A stretch of DNA of 39,092 nt from Frankiaceae bacterium (GTDB lineage Bacteria; Actinomycetota; Actinomycetes; BP-191). A program made the position numbers and the translations under genes. The stretch spans positions 1-39,092 of the forward strand of contig JAVEEC010000103.1 of NCBI GenBank assembly GCA_030840645.1. Reading direction: 5' to 3'. The notes beneath the pieces are model-generated. The model did no database searches. It was not told the origin of the DNA and saw nothing but the letters and a program-made list of their open reading frames with translations. Position 1 is the first letter of the stretch, and every line of letters begins with the position of its first letter. Of the stretch, positions 31,898-39,092 are shown one piece after another.

Positions 31898-32635
31898 TCA
31901 GGTGGGGGGAGCGGTCTCTTCGGGCGCCGCGCCGCCGCTGACCGGGGACGCCGCCGTCGGCATCAGGGCCGCGAGCCGTTCGCCGAGCAGCCGCTTGAAC
32001 TTCCGGCGCGGGCGGGTACGGTCCAGCACCGCGACCTCCAGCAGGTCCGGCTGGAAGTCCTTCTCCTCCTGGCCGGTCAGCGCCTGGACGGCGACGTGCA
32101 TCGCGTCCTCGAGCGGCAGCCCCGCGGTGTGGTGGGCCTTGAGGTACTCGGACAGCTCCTCGGCCTTCCCACCCATCGCGACGAAGCCGCTCTCGTCCGC
32201 AACCGAGCCGTCGTAGGTCAGCCGGTACATCTGGTCGTCCTCGACCCGGTCCCCCACCTCGGCGACGACCAGCTCGACCTCGTACGGCTTGGCCTCGGTC
32301 GTGAAGATCGTGCCGAGCGTCTGCGCGTACGCGTTCGCGAGGGCGCGGCCGTTGACGTCGGCGCGGTCGTACGCGTACCCGCGCAGATCGGCGAGGCGGA
32401 CGCCGGCGACGCGGAGGTTCTCGAACTCGTTGTACTTGCCGACCGCCGCGAACGCGATCCGGTCGTAGATCTCGCTCACCTTGTGCAGCGCCGTGGACGG
32501 GTTCTCCGCGACGAACAGGATGCCGTCGGCGTAGGACAGCACGAGGACGCTGCGCCCGCGTGCGATGCCCTTGCGGGCGTACTCGGACTTGTCCCGCATG
32601 AACTGCTCGGGCGAGACGTAGAACGGCGTGGTCAC
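31898..32635 (-). CDS. prcA: 20S proteasome alpha subunit PrcA
   Basis: The 245-residue protein starts [23 protein letters not shown], the N-terminal gate/helix typical of actinobacterial alpha subunits. An Ntn-fold body follows ([37 protein letters not shown]). It lacks the N-terminal threonine nucleophile, as alpha subunits do. It forms the outer rings that gate the degradation chamber and receive the Arc ATPase tails. GAGGAG before the GTG at 32635 and the 44-nt gap after prcB indicate co-transcription. The last ~20 residues are Pro/Ala/Glu-rich and likely disordered. Confidence 0.96.
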   Translation of the reverse strand: MTTPFYVSPEQFMRDKSEYARKGIARGRSVLVLSYADGILFVAENPSTALHKVSEIYDRIAFAAVGKYNEFENLRVAGVRLADLRGYAYDRADVNGRALANAYAQTLGTIFTTEAKPYEVELVVAEVGDRVEDDQMYRLTYDGSVADESGFVAMGGKAEELSEYLKAHHTAGLPLEDAMHVAVQALTGQEEKDFQPDLLEVAVLDRTRPRRKFKRLLGERLAALMPTAASPVSGGAAPEETAPPT

Positions 32636-32679
32636 GGCGCTCCTCGGCGGCGTCGGCGGTCGGGTGGACGGTCGGGGCG

Positions 32680-33495
32680 CTAGCCGCCGGGGTTCTCGCG
32701 GCGTTCGGCGACGATGGTCTCCACGATCTCGCCGATCTCGGTGTCCGGCACCCGGCGGTACCCGTCCGCAGTCACGACGGCGACGACTGGGTAGATCTTG
32801 CGGATCAGGTCCGGGCCGCCGGTGCCCGCGTCCTCGTCGGCGGCGTCGTACAGCGCGTCGACGGCCACCCGGACCGCCTCGGCGTCGGTCATGTCGTCGC
32901 GGAACCGCTTCTTCAACGCCCCCCGCGCGGGCCCCGAGCCGGACCCGACCGAGTAGAACGAGTGCTCCTCGTACTTCCCGCCCGTCACGTCGTAGCTGAA
33001 GATGCGGCCGAACTGGCCCTGCACGTCGTAGCCCGCGAACAGCGGTACGACGGCGAGGCCCTGCATGGCGAGCGCGAGGTTGTTGCGGATCAGCGTGGAG
33101 AGGCGGTTCGCCTTGCCCTCCAGCGACAGCGTGGTGCCCTCGATCTTCTCGTAGTGCTCCAGCTCGACCTGGAACAGCCGGACCATCTCGATCGCCATGC
33201 CGGCCGTACCCGCGATGCCGACGCAGGAGAGCTCGTCGGCCTGGAACACCTTCTCGATGTCGCGTTGCGCGATCTGCAGGCCCATCGTGGCGCGGCGGTC
33301 GCCGGCCATGACGACGCCGGTCGCGCTGGTGAGCGCGACGATCGTGGTGGCGTGCGGCACCTCGGTGACGCTACCGGGCAGCGTCCGGCGGCTCGGCAGC
33401 AGCTCCGGCGCCTGGCCGGCGAGGAACTCGGTGAACGAGCTGTTGCCCGGCATCGTGTACGCGGCGGGCAGCCGCCCCCGCCCCAGGTCCGTCAC
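32680..33495 (-). CDS. prcB: 20S proteasome beta subunit PrcB
   Basis: The 271-residue precursor has a ~49-residue propeptide, and self-cleavage is expected before Thr50 (HA|TTIVAL), the N-terminal nucleophile. The body contains [13 protein letters not shown] and [15 protein letters not shown]-type motifs (here YSVGSGSGP). It supplies the proteolytic sites of the proteasome. The GTG at 33495 overlaps the endonuclease-like gene's TGA by four bases. The next in-frame Met ([10 protein letters not shown]) would remove the first 14 residues of the propeptide and is less likely given the coupling overlap. Confidence 0.95.
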   Translation of the reverse strand: MTDLGRGRLPAAYTMPGNSSFTEFLAGQAPELLPSRRTLPGSVTEVPHATTIVALTSATGVVMAGDRRATMGLQIAQRDIEKVFQADELSCVGIAGTAGMAIEMVRLFQVELEHYEKIEGTTLSLEGKANRLSTLIRNNLALAMQGLAVVPLFAGYDVQGQFGRIFSYDVTGGKYEEHSFYSVGSGSGPARGALKKRFRDDMTDAEAVRVAVDALYDAADEDAGTGGPDLIRKIYPVVAVVTADGYRRVPDTEIGEIVETIVAERRENPGG

Positions 33496-34136
33496 GCGAT
33501 TCTCCCCATGATGAGCCGCATCCGCTGCTCCTTCTCGTGCCGCTCGATGTAGTGCGACGCGAGCCACAGCAGCTCGCGGTCGTCGCCGAAGTTGCCGAGG
33601 CCGACGTTGCAGGTGAAGCAGAGGATGCCGCGCACGACTCCGGTCTCGTGGTCGTGGTCGACGTGTTCCGCGGGCTTCACCCGGCAGATCGCGCATCCAC
33701 CACCCTGGGCTTCGATCATCGCCGCGACCTCGGCCTCGGTGATGCCGTACCGGTCCTTCAGGTGGAAGTTCCTGGTGCTGCCGTGGTTCTTGATCTTGTC
33801 CGCGCGCGCGACCTCGCTGTGACACGGGAGGCAGTAGGTGCTGATCCCGCGGGAGTTCGCCCGGTTGATCGCGAAGCCTTCGAGCGGCAGCGTGCGCGCG
33901 CAGCGCGGACAGGTCTTGAACGGCGTGACGCTCTGCACGGTCCGGCGCGGGCGGCGCGTCGTCAGCCGCTCACCGCGGGCACGGCGCGCCTTCGACTCGG
34001 CGTTGCGCACTGTCATGCACGGACGGCAGTAGGACGTGCGCCCGTCGGTCGCTCGCCGGTCGGTGAAGAACTCCTCCGGCATTTTCCATTCCCCGCACTC
34101 GGGGCACCACTTCGTTCCCGCACGAGAATCGGACAT
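33492..34136 (-). CDS. Endonuclease VII-like HNH protein
   Basis: The 214-residue protein has N-terminal Cys-rich pairs (CPECGEW, CRPC, CPRC, CLPC) consistent with one or two zinc ribbons. The C-terminal Endonuclease VII-type HNH core is [22 protein letters not shown] with [10 protein letters not shown] (two CxxC for zinc; His-Asp-His metal site). Phage endonuclease VII resolves branched DNA. Whether this version cuts DNA is not shown, but the HNH residues look intact. The ATG at 34136 lies 7 nt after the pup stop, and the gene's end overlaps prcB, so it is co-expressed with pup and the proteasome. Confidence 0.85.
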   Translation of the reverse strand: MSDSRAGTKWCPECGEWKMPEEFFTDRRATDGRTSYCRPCMTVRNAESKARRARGERLTTRRPRRTVQSVTPFKTCPRCARTLPLEGFAINRANSRGISTYCLPCHSEVARADKIKNHGSTRNFHLKDRYGITEAEVAAMIEAQGGGCAICRVKPAEHVDHDHETGVVRGILCFTCNVGLGNFGDDRELLWLASHYIERHEKEQRMRLIMGRIA

Positions 34137-34143
34137 ACCGGGA

Positions 34144-34356
34144 CTACTCGCCGCCCTTCTGGACAAATTGGCGCACGAAGTCCTCGGCGTTCTCTTCCAG
34201 GACATCGTCGATCTCGTCCAGCAAAGAATCGACGTCGTCCGACAGCTTCTCGTGTCGTTCCTGGACGTCCTCGGACGTGGTCGCCTCGACCTCGTCGACC
34301 TGTTCCGACTTGCGGGTCGCGCGCTGCTGCCCGCCGCCGGTGTCCTTCGTCGCCAT
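34144..34356 (-). CDS. pup: Prokaryotic ubiquitin-like protein Pup
   Basis: The 70-residue protein is acidic and rich in Glu/Asp/Gln/Lys, with a disordered N-terminus (MATKDTGGGQQRATRK). A helical C-terminal half (LDEIDDVLEENAEDFVRQFVQKGG) docks to PafA/Dop and to Arc. It ends in Gly-Gly-Glu, the ready-to-ligate form, so Dop need not deamidate a Gln before ligation; it would still be needed to remove Pup. GGAGG five nt before the ATG fixes the start. A TAGGGT box on the minus strand at 34398-34393 could be its -10. Confidence 0.97.
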   Translation of the reverse strand: MATKDTGGGQQRATRKSEQVDEVEATTSEDVQERHEKLSDDVDSLLDEIDDVLEENAEDFVRQFVQKGGE

Positions 34357-34392
34357 CGTCGCCTCCGCATGGGGGTACGCCGTACGACAGCG

Positions 34393-34398
34393 ACCCTA
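34393..34398 (-). promoter_or_regulatory. Possible -10 box before pup
   Basis: TAGGGT (minus strand) fits TAnnnT about 37 nt before the pup ATG, in the short spacer after the lysyl-oxidase gene. No -35 was identified. It would let pup and the proteasome genes be transcribed apart from the upstream gene. Confidence 0.3.
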
Positions 34399-34419
34399 TC
34401 CCGCGGGGGCGACGGAGAC

Positions 34420-35643
34420 TCAGGCCGCGGCGGTCGGGTGCAGGCCGTCGTGAACGACGACCTTCTTGCGGTCCCACGGCGATTGGCCGCGGCCGCGTTC
34501 CAGCACCGTGATCGTGGTCCCGGTGACCTGGATGTACGCGTACGACGTGTTGTCGGTCTCGTTCGACTCGAGGATGCGGTTCAGCGCGTCGGCGGTCGAG
34601 CGGACGACGTAGCGGCCGTCGGTGTTGAGGCCGAACTCCACGTAGTTGCCGTCCTGCTCCCACGAGTACAGGTCGGCCCAGCCGGGCGAGAGGCCCATCT
34701 TGGTGCCGCGCGTCGGGTCGTAGACGAGGCCCGCGCTCTCCATGCAGGTGGAGTCGGCGCTGTCCTGGTCGCCGCCGAACACCGACCACTCGGCGATCTT
34801 CACGTCGCCGGTACAGAAGCCCTGCTTCGGCCCGTCGCCGGCATGAGTCATCGTGCCGCGCGCGGTGTCGGTGACCTTGAGCAGCTCGAGCTTGCCGAAG
34901 CCGCTGTGGTGATAGTGCGCGTGGGTCTTGTGGTAGACGAACTCCCCTGCCTCGCGGGTCGTCGTGTGGCCGTCGGACCAGGTGACGATCTGCGTCGCGA
35001 TGCCGGCGGTGACCAGGCCCGCGTTGCCGGGGAACACCAGCTGCAACGGACCGGTGCCGACGTTCGCCGGGCCGAGCGAGAAGCGCAGGCACCGCACGCC
35101 CTTCTCCTCGGCGGTGTCGTCCGCGCTGCACGTCGTGAGCGGGTCGGACGGCCCGACGAACACGAACCGACCGCCGGACAACGGCCCCGCGAACGTGAAC
35201 TCGTGCGGCGGCACCAGCCGCAGGTTCGGCAGCAGCGCGACCGGCTTGCGCGGCTTCGCGGGCGGCGCGGTCTCCAGCTTCGCCCGCATGCGGACCTCGT
35301 CGTACGACGAGTCCATCCGCAACGTCCACGTCCCCGGGGCGGGGTTCATGACGTACGCCTCACCGCTGTCGAAGCCGTTGAGCGAGGCGACGGCCTTGCC
35401 CTGCGGGTTGGACAGGGTGCCGTACGCGGAGCGCCGGAAGTCGGGGTGGTCGTACGCGACCCGCAGCCGCCAGCCCCCGGCGCGCACGACGATGCGGTAC
35501 TCGTTCGCGGCGTTGACCTTCCAGAACGCCGCCTGCCCCGGCTTCAGCGTCGCGACGACGGGCCCCGCCGCGCCGCCGGACGGCGCGAGCACGAGCACCG
35601 GCAGCAGCAGCGCCGACGCGACCAGCCAACGGACTCCACGCAC
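34420..35643 (-). CDS. Secreted lysyl-oxidase-family protein
   Basis: The 407-residue protein has a signal peptide (cleavage near residue 23-27). An N-terminal beta domain (about 30-140; pre-peptidase-like, GTWTLRMDSSYDEVRM) is followed by a lysyl-oxidase-like region (about 145-395). That region contains the copper-binding type sequence H241-A-H-Y-H-H246 followed by FGKLELL, the CTGDVKIAEWSVF segment and DLYSWEQDGNYVEF near its end. The family oxidises primary amines of lysine through a copper and quinone cofactor, but bacterial members are little studied. The gene lies between dop and pup in the same direction, with 53 nt and 63 nt spacers. Whether it serves the pup system is not evident. 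Confidence 0.82.
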   Translation of the reverse strand: MRGVRWLVASALLLPVLVLAPSGGAAGPVVATLKPGQAAFWKVNAANEYRIVVRAGGWRLRVAYDHPDFRRSAYGTLSNPQGKAVASLNGFDSGEAYVMNPAPGTWTLRMDSSYDEVRMRAKLETAPPAKPRKPVALLPNLRLVPPHEFTFAGPLSGGRFVFVGPSDPLTTCSADDTAEEKGVRCLRFSLGPANVGTGPLQLVFPGNAGLVTAGIATQIVTWSDGHTTTREAGEFVYHKTHAHYHHSGFGKLELLKVTDTARGTMTHAGDGPKQGFCTGDVKIAEWSVFGGDQDSADSTCMESAGLVYDPTRGTKMGLSPGWADLYSWEQDGNYVEFGLNTDGRYVVRSTADALNRILESNETDNTSYAYIQVTGTTITVLERGRGQSPWDRKKVVVHDGLHPTAAA

Positions 35644-35696
35644 GGAGCACCCCTCCCTCCCGCTGTAGAGCCGCGGGCGGCCCGATCGGTTCGGTC

Positions 35697-37196
35697 CTAG
35701 CGCGCGCCGGACAGGCGGTCGACCAGCTCGGCGGCGGTCTCGCACGCGTCGAGCAGCTCGCCGACGTGGGCCTTGGTGCCGCGCAACGGCTCCATCGTCG
35801 GCACCCGCTGCAGCGAGTCGCGCCCCACGTCGAAGATCACCGAGTCCCACGACGCCGCCGCGACCTCACCCGGGTACCGCTCCAGGCAGCGGCCGCGGAA
35901 GTACGCCCTGGTGTCCTCCGGCGGCGCCGTCATCGCGCGGACGACGTCCGCCTCGTCGAGGAGCAGCTCGACGCTGCCGCGCGCGGCGAGGCGGTTGTAC
36001 AGCCCCTTGTCCGGCCGGACGTCGTGGTACTGCAGGTCGACCAGCGCCAGCTTGTGGCTGTCCCAGCCGAGCGACTCGCGGTCGCGGTACCCGTCGAGGA
36101 TCCCCAGCTTGGCGACCCAGTCGACCTCGCGGCTGCACGTGCTCGGGTCGACCTCGAGCCGCGACAGCACGCTCTCCCACCGGCCCAGGACGTCGGTGGT
36201 CTGCTCGTCGGCGTTGGCGCCGAGGGTGCTCTCGACGAACTTCCGCGCCAGCTCCAGGTACTCCATCTGCAGCTGCACGGCGGTGAGCCGCCGCCCGTCC
36301 CGCAGCGTCACCAGGTGCTTCAACGACGGGTCGTGGCTGACCGCGCGCAGCGACGACACCGGCTGCTCGACCGACAGGTCGCGGTCCAGGAACCCGGCCT
36401 CGATCATCGCGAGCACCAGCGACGTGGTGCCGACCTTGAGGTACGTCGACACCTCGTTGAGGTTGGCGTCGCCGATGATGACGTGCAGGCGGCGGTACTT
36501 CTCCGGGTCGGCGTGCGGCTCGTCGCGGGTGTTGATGATCGGGCGCTTCAACGTCGTCTCCAGGCCGACCTCGACCTCGAAGAAGTCCGCGCGCTGGCTG
36601 ACCTGGAAGCCGCTACCCCGCCCGTCCTGCCCGGTGCCGACGCGCCCGGCGCCGCAGAACACCTGCCGGCTCACGAAGAACGGCGTGAGGTGGCGAACGA
36701 TCTCCGCGAACGGTGTCGCGCGGGCCATCAGGTAGTTCTCGTGGCAGCCGTACGAGACGCCCTTGTTGTCGGTGTTGTTCTTGTAGAGCTGAACCGGCGC
36801 GGTGCCGGGCACGGCGGCGGCGCGCCGCGCGGCCTCGGCCATGACCCGCTCTCCCGCCTTGTCCCACAGCACCGCGTCGAGCGGCGTCGTGACCTCGGGG
36901 GTCGAGTACTCCGGGTGCGCATGGTCGACGTAGAGCCGCGCGCCGTTGGTGAGGATGACGTTGGCCAGGCCGAGCTCGTCGTCGGCGGGCGGCTCGGAGA
37001 CCTCGTGCGCCAGGTCGAACCCGCGCGCGTCGCGCAGCGGGCTCTCCTCCTCGAAGTCCCAGCGGGTGCGCCGGTCGCGCGCGGGCGCGTACGCGTTGAC
37101 GACGAGGGACGACGACACCATCGCGTTGAACCCGGGCTGCCCGGGCACCGAGATGCCGTACTCCGTCTCGGTCCCCACGACCCGGCGCACGCTCAT
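35697..37196 (-). CDS. dop: Pup deamidase/depupylase Dop
   Basis: The 499-residue PafA paralogue has TETEYG (Glu10 and Glu12) in the ATP/Mg loop, the extra Dop-specific loop ([23 protein letters not shown], about residues 43-65) and [14 protein letters not shown], with Asp91 in the catalytic position. The shared core [18 protein letters not shown] and [14 protein letters not shown] follows. Dop deamidates C-terminal Gln of Pup in some species and cleaves Pup from lysines. Here Pup ends in Glu, so depupylation is the expected main task. TAGGCT 6 nt before the ATG suggests a leaderless transcript. Confidence 0.95.
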   Translation of the reverse strand: MSVRRVVGTETEYGISVPGQPGFNAMVSSSLVVNAYAPARDRRTRWDFEEESPLRDARGFDLAHEVSEPPADDELGLANVILTNGARLYVDHAHPEYSTPEVTTPLDAVLWDKAGERVMAEAARRAAAVPGTAPVQLYKNNTDNKGVSYGCHENYLMARATPFAEIVRHLTPFFVSRQVFCGAGRVGTGQDGRGSGFQVSQRADFFEVEVGLETTLKRPIINTRDEPHADPEKYRRLHVIIGDANLNEVSTYLKVGTTSLVLAMIEAGFLDRDLSVEQPVSSLRAVSHDPSLKHLVTLRDGRRLTAVQLQMEYLELARKFVESTLGANADEQTTDVLGRWESVLSRLEVDPSTCSREVDWVAKLGILDGYRDRESLGWDSHKLALVDLQYHDVRPDKGLYNRLAARGSVELLLDEADVVRAMTAPPEDTRAYFRGRCLERYPGEVAAASWDSVIFDVGRDSLQRVPTMEPLRGTKAHVGELLDACETAAELVDRLSGAR

Positions 37197-37202
37197 GGGC
37201 GA

Positions 37203-37208
37203 AGCCTA
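37203..37208 (-). promoter_or_regulatory. -10 box of probable leaderless dop promoter
   Basis: TAGGCT (minus strand) ends 6 nt before the ATG at 37196. Its first three bases are also the TAG stop of the upstream small gene. It is the same hexamer and spacing as before helY. Confidence 0.4.
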
Positions 37209-37439
37209 ACGGGGCGTGCCCTTGTCCGGCTGCTCCAGGATCGCGTCGCCGTAGCGGCGGACGATCTCGCGGGACAACGCCGCGAGATCCGTCTCGCCCA
37301 CACCCGGCAGCCCGCCGAACTTCTCGACGAACGCCTTCATCCGCGGCCCCGGAGTGCCGAGGTCGCCGAGGGTGATGTCGTAGACGGCAAAGCTCTCGAA
37401 CGTGCCGTCGACGACCTTCCCGGCGGACTCCATCCTCAT
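37206..37439 (-). CDS. Small protein of unknown function upstream of dop
   Basis: The 77-residue soluble protein has no signal peptide or membrane helix. It has a beta-like start (MRMESAGKVVDGTFESFAVYDIT) and a helical end with AALSREIVRRYGDAIL. No family recognised. It is linked to the upstream membrane-protein gene by an ATGA overlap (37436-37439), and its stop lies 9 nt before dop. An alternative ATG two codons later (37433) is equally possible. It could be a regulator or adaptor of Dop, but that is only positional inference. Confidence 0.6.
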   Translation of the reverse strand: MRMESAGKVVDGTFESFAVYDITLGDLGTPGPRMKAFVEKFGGLPGVGETDLAALSREIVRRYGDAILEQPDKGTPR

Positions 37440-38269
37440 GACTGCTCACCTGCCATCTCGGGAGCCACCGCGCCCAGGACGAGCGCCAACTGCTCCGCCC
37501 ACAGGACGACAGGGCCGATGGCCGCGCCCAGCTGCCGCTGCGTACGCGGGTCGTCGAGGCCGTCCACGTTGAGGACCCACGTCGGCTTCGACAACTGCGT
37601 ACAGGCTGGCGCGCTGATGATCCACGACAGATCGGCAGGGATCCGCTTGGTCTGGTTGAGCGGCAGCGCGCTGCTGCCGCCCTCGCTAGGGCGGACCGCG
37701 ACGTGGACGCCGCCGGATGCCCAGGCCAGACCGTTGTTGCCCTGCCCGATCCGCATGGACACGTTGCGTTCCTTCTTGTGGGTCATGTTGTGGTCGTACG
37801 CCGGCATGATTCGCAACGTGCCGTGCCCGTCGCAGCCGAAAACGTTGCCGCGAAGCTTGGCGCGCGGGGTGCGCAGCGCACCGGCGACGTCGTCGACGGC
37901 GTGTTCGACGATCTCGCATACCGCATCGTGCTGCGAGTCGTCCAGCCGATACGCAAGCGAGAGCGTCTCCGGGTCCGCCGGTGCCTTCGGCGGCGATCCC
38001 GGGCCCTTCAAGATGCGGACGGACCCGCTGACACCGAGGACGGCCAGCATCACGACCGCGGCTACGACGGCGAGGAGCGCGACACCGGTCAAGAGCGCCG
38101 CGACGCCCATGATCACGACCATGGCAAAGACGACGACCAGGATGATGCCGGCCGTGCGTTTCGGAACGTTCGGTGCCAGCGGCTTGATGATCAATTCAGC
38201 GAGGTCGTAGATCGGCCCCAGGGGACCCTTATCAGCGCCCTTGTTCTTGCCGGTGCCGTCGTCGCTCAT
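37436..38269 (-). CDS. Membrane protein of unknown function
   Basis: The 277-residue protein has a short Lys/Gly-rich cytoplasmic start, two adjoining hydrophobic helices (about residues 41-86) and a soluble ~190-residue domain with three conserved-looking Cys (CEIVEHAV, CDGHGTLR, ACTQLS). No known domain was recognised. It is coupled to cdd upstream (ATGA overlap at 38266-38269) and to the 77-residue gene downstream, so the three form one transcription unit with the end of arc. Confidence 0.68.
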   Translation of the reverse strand: MSDDGTGKNKGADKGPLGPIYDLAELIIKPLAPNVPKRTAGIILVVVFAMVVIMGVAALLTGVALLAVVAAVVMLAVLGVSGSVRILKGPGSPPKAPADPETLSLAYRLDDSQHDAVCEIVEHAVDDVAGALRTPRAKLRGNVFGCDGHGTLRIMPAYDHNMTHKKERNVSMRIGQGNNGLAWASGGVHVAVRPSEGGSSALPLNQTKRIPADLSWIISAPACTQLSKPTWVLNVDGLDDPRTQRQLGAAIGPVVLWAEQLALVLGAVAPEMAGEQS

Positions 38270-38676
38270 CGCAGATCCCCCGGTTCGAAACCGTCCGGCA
38301 ACAGGTCTGCCGCCGACCGCTCGACGAATCGTCCTTCGCGCAGGTACCTGAGTGTGGCATCGGGCGCGAACTCCGTCACCACCTGCCGGCAGGTACCGCA
38401 CGGCGCGCAGCTCTCGCCGTCGAGGGTGACGACGACGACCCGGACGAGGTCGAGTGACGCCCCCTCAGCCGCGACGGCCGCGGCGACCGCGTTGCGCTCG
38501 GCACAGAGGGTCGCGGAGTAGCTCGCGTTCTCGACGTTGCAACCGGTGAAGACCGTGCCCGCGCGGGTGACGGCGGCGGCGCCGACGCGGAACCGCGAGT
38601 ACGGCGCGTACGCACGCTGGGCAGCACGCCACGCGGCACCGCCGACGCCGTCATCGGGGCGATCGGGCTCGGCCAC
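38266..38676 (-). CDS. cdd: Cytidine deaminase
   Basis: The 136-residue small CDA is of the tetrameric type, with the active-site sequence TGCNVENASYSATLCAERNA (zinc ligand Cys58, proton shuttle Glu60) and PCGTC (zinc ligands Cys93 and Cys96). It deaminates cytidine and deoxycytidine to uridine and deoxyuridine in pyrimidine salvage. A GAGGGAGGCGGA ribosome site precedes the GTG at 38676, 24 nt after the arc stop. A link to the proteasome is not expected; it seems to have been drawn into the operon. Confidence 0.9.
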   Translation of the reverse strand: MAEPDRPDDGVGGAAWRAAQRAYAPYSRFRVGAAAVTRAGTVFTGCNVENASYSATLCAERNAVAAAVAAEGASLDLVRVVVVTLDGESCAPCGTCRQVVTEFAPDATLRYLREGRFVERSAADLLPDGFEPGDLR

Positions 38677-38700
38677 TCCGCCTCCCTCGCGGCGGGCGTG

Positions 38701-39092
38701 CTACAGGTACTGCCCGGTGTTGGAGATCGTGTCGATCGAACGGCCGGCCTCGTTGCCCTTCGTGCCGGAGATCAGCGTGCGGATGTACACGATCCGCTCG
38801 CCCTTCTTGCCGGAGATGCGGGCCCAGTCGTCGGGGTTCGTGGTGTTCGGGAGGTCCTCGTTCTCCTTGAACTCGTCGACGCAGGCCTGCAACAGGTGCG
38901 TCACCCGCGGGCCCTTCTGCTGCAGGTCGAGGAGGTCCTTGATCGCCATCTTCTTGGCCCGGTCAACGATGTTCTGGATCATCGCGCCGGAGTTGAAGTC
39001 CTTGAAGTACAGGACTTCCTTGTCGCCGTTGGCGTACGTCACCTCGAGGAACCGGTTGTCCTCGGTCTCGGTGTACATGCGCTCCACCGTGG
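38701..39092 (-). CDS. arc: Proteasome-activating AAA ATPase Arc/Mpa (C-terminal part)
   Basis: Only the last ~130 residues are in the window. They fit the end of Arc/Mpa: [41 protein letters not shown] (AAA C-terminal helices), [21 protein letters not shown] and the extreme C-terminal Gly-Gln-Tyr-Leu, the gate-opening motif that docks into PrcA. Arc recognises Pup by its N-terminal coiled coils and feeds substrates to the 20S core. The N-terminus, Walker motifs and start lie outside the right edge. Confidence 0.93.
   Translation of the reverse strand, partial: TVERMYTETEDNRFLEVTYANGDKEVLYFKDFNSGAMIQNIVDRAKKMAIKDLLDLQQKGPRVTHLLQACVDEFKENEDLPNTTNPDDWARISGKKGERIVYIRTLISGTKGNEAGRSIDTISNTGQYL

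Noticed and set aside
1-39092. tRNA, rRNA or CRISPR array
   Set aside because: No cloverleaf, rRNA core sequence or regularly spaced direct repeats were found on either strand.

Overview
The window is a compact, very GC-rich stretch with no sign of phage or insertion sequences. It carries the gene set of the actinobacterial Pup-proteasome system together with the neighbours usual in mycobacteria and streptomycetes: pafB, pafC, tatA, tatC and helY. Frequent GTG starts, one TTG start, 1-4 nt gene overlaps and several probable leaderless promoters point to a high-GC member of the Actinomycetota. The sequence alone does not allow a genus to be named.

Left part (1-12524, all minus strand, read right to left): an FKBP-type lipoprotein, pafB, pafC, a zinc-ribbon protein, a one-helix membrane protein, tatA, tatC, a diacylglycerol-kinase-like enzyme, two tandem tiny secreted cysteine-rich peptides, helY, a secreted lytic-transglycosylase-like protein, and an FAD oxidase/iron-sulfur protein pair that continues past the left edge.

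Middle-left (12576-18017): a plus-strand pair (DUF3866-like protein and a membrane class III adenylate cyclase) faces a minus-strand pair (pafA and a two-module membrane protein). The last genes of the two pairs overlap tail to tail by 49 nt.

Middle (18018-31881): about 14 kb of mostly secreted or surface proteins lies between pafA and the proteasome subunit genes. It holds a metzincin protease, a LuxR-type regulator, a PD40-propeller protein, a 1600-residue NHL/Asp-box protein with a C-terminal membrane anchor, a VWA protein with the same kind of anchor, three exported proteins of unknown function (one internally duplicated), a 74-residue Gly-rich protein and an RsbW-like ATP-binding protein. 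The intergenic regions here contain several strong inverted repeats. The spacer between pafA and the metzincin gene can fold into a nested structure of about 135 bp.

Right part (31898-39092, minus strand): arc (mpa; C-terminal part only), cdd, two uncharacterised genes, dop, a lysyl-oxidase-family protein, pup, an endonuclease VII-like protein, prcB and prcA. Dop prepares and removes Pup, PafA ligates Pup to lysines, Arc unfolds pupylated proteins, and PrcA/PrcB degrade them. PafB/PafC are the proteasome-independent DNA-damage regulators that share the locus.

The least expected items are the tandem Cys-rich peptides, the nested inverted-repeat spacer, the lysyl oxidase between dop and pup, and the surface-protein block separating pafA from prcA.
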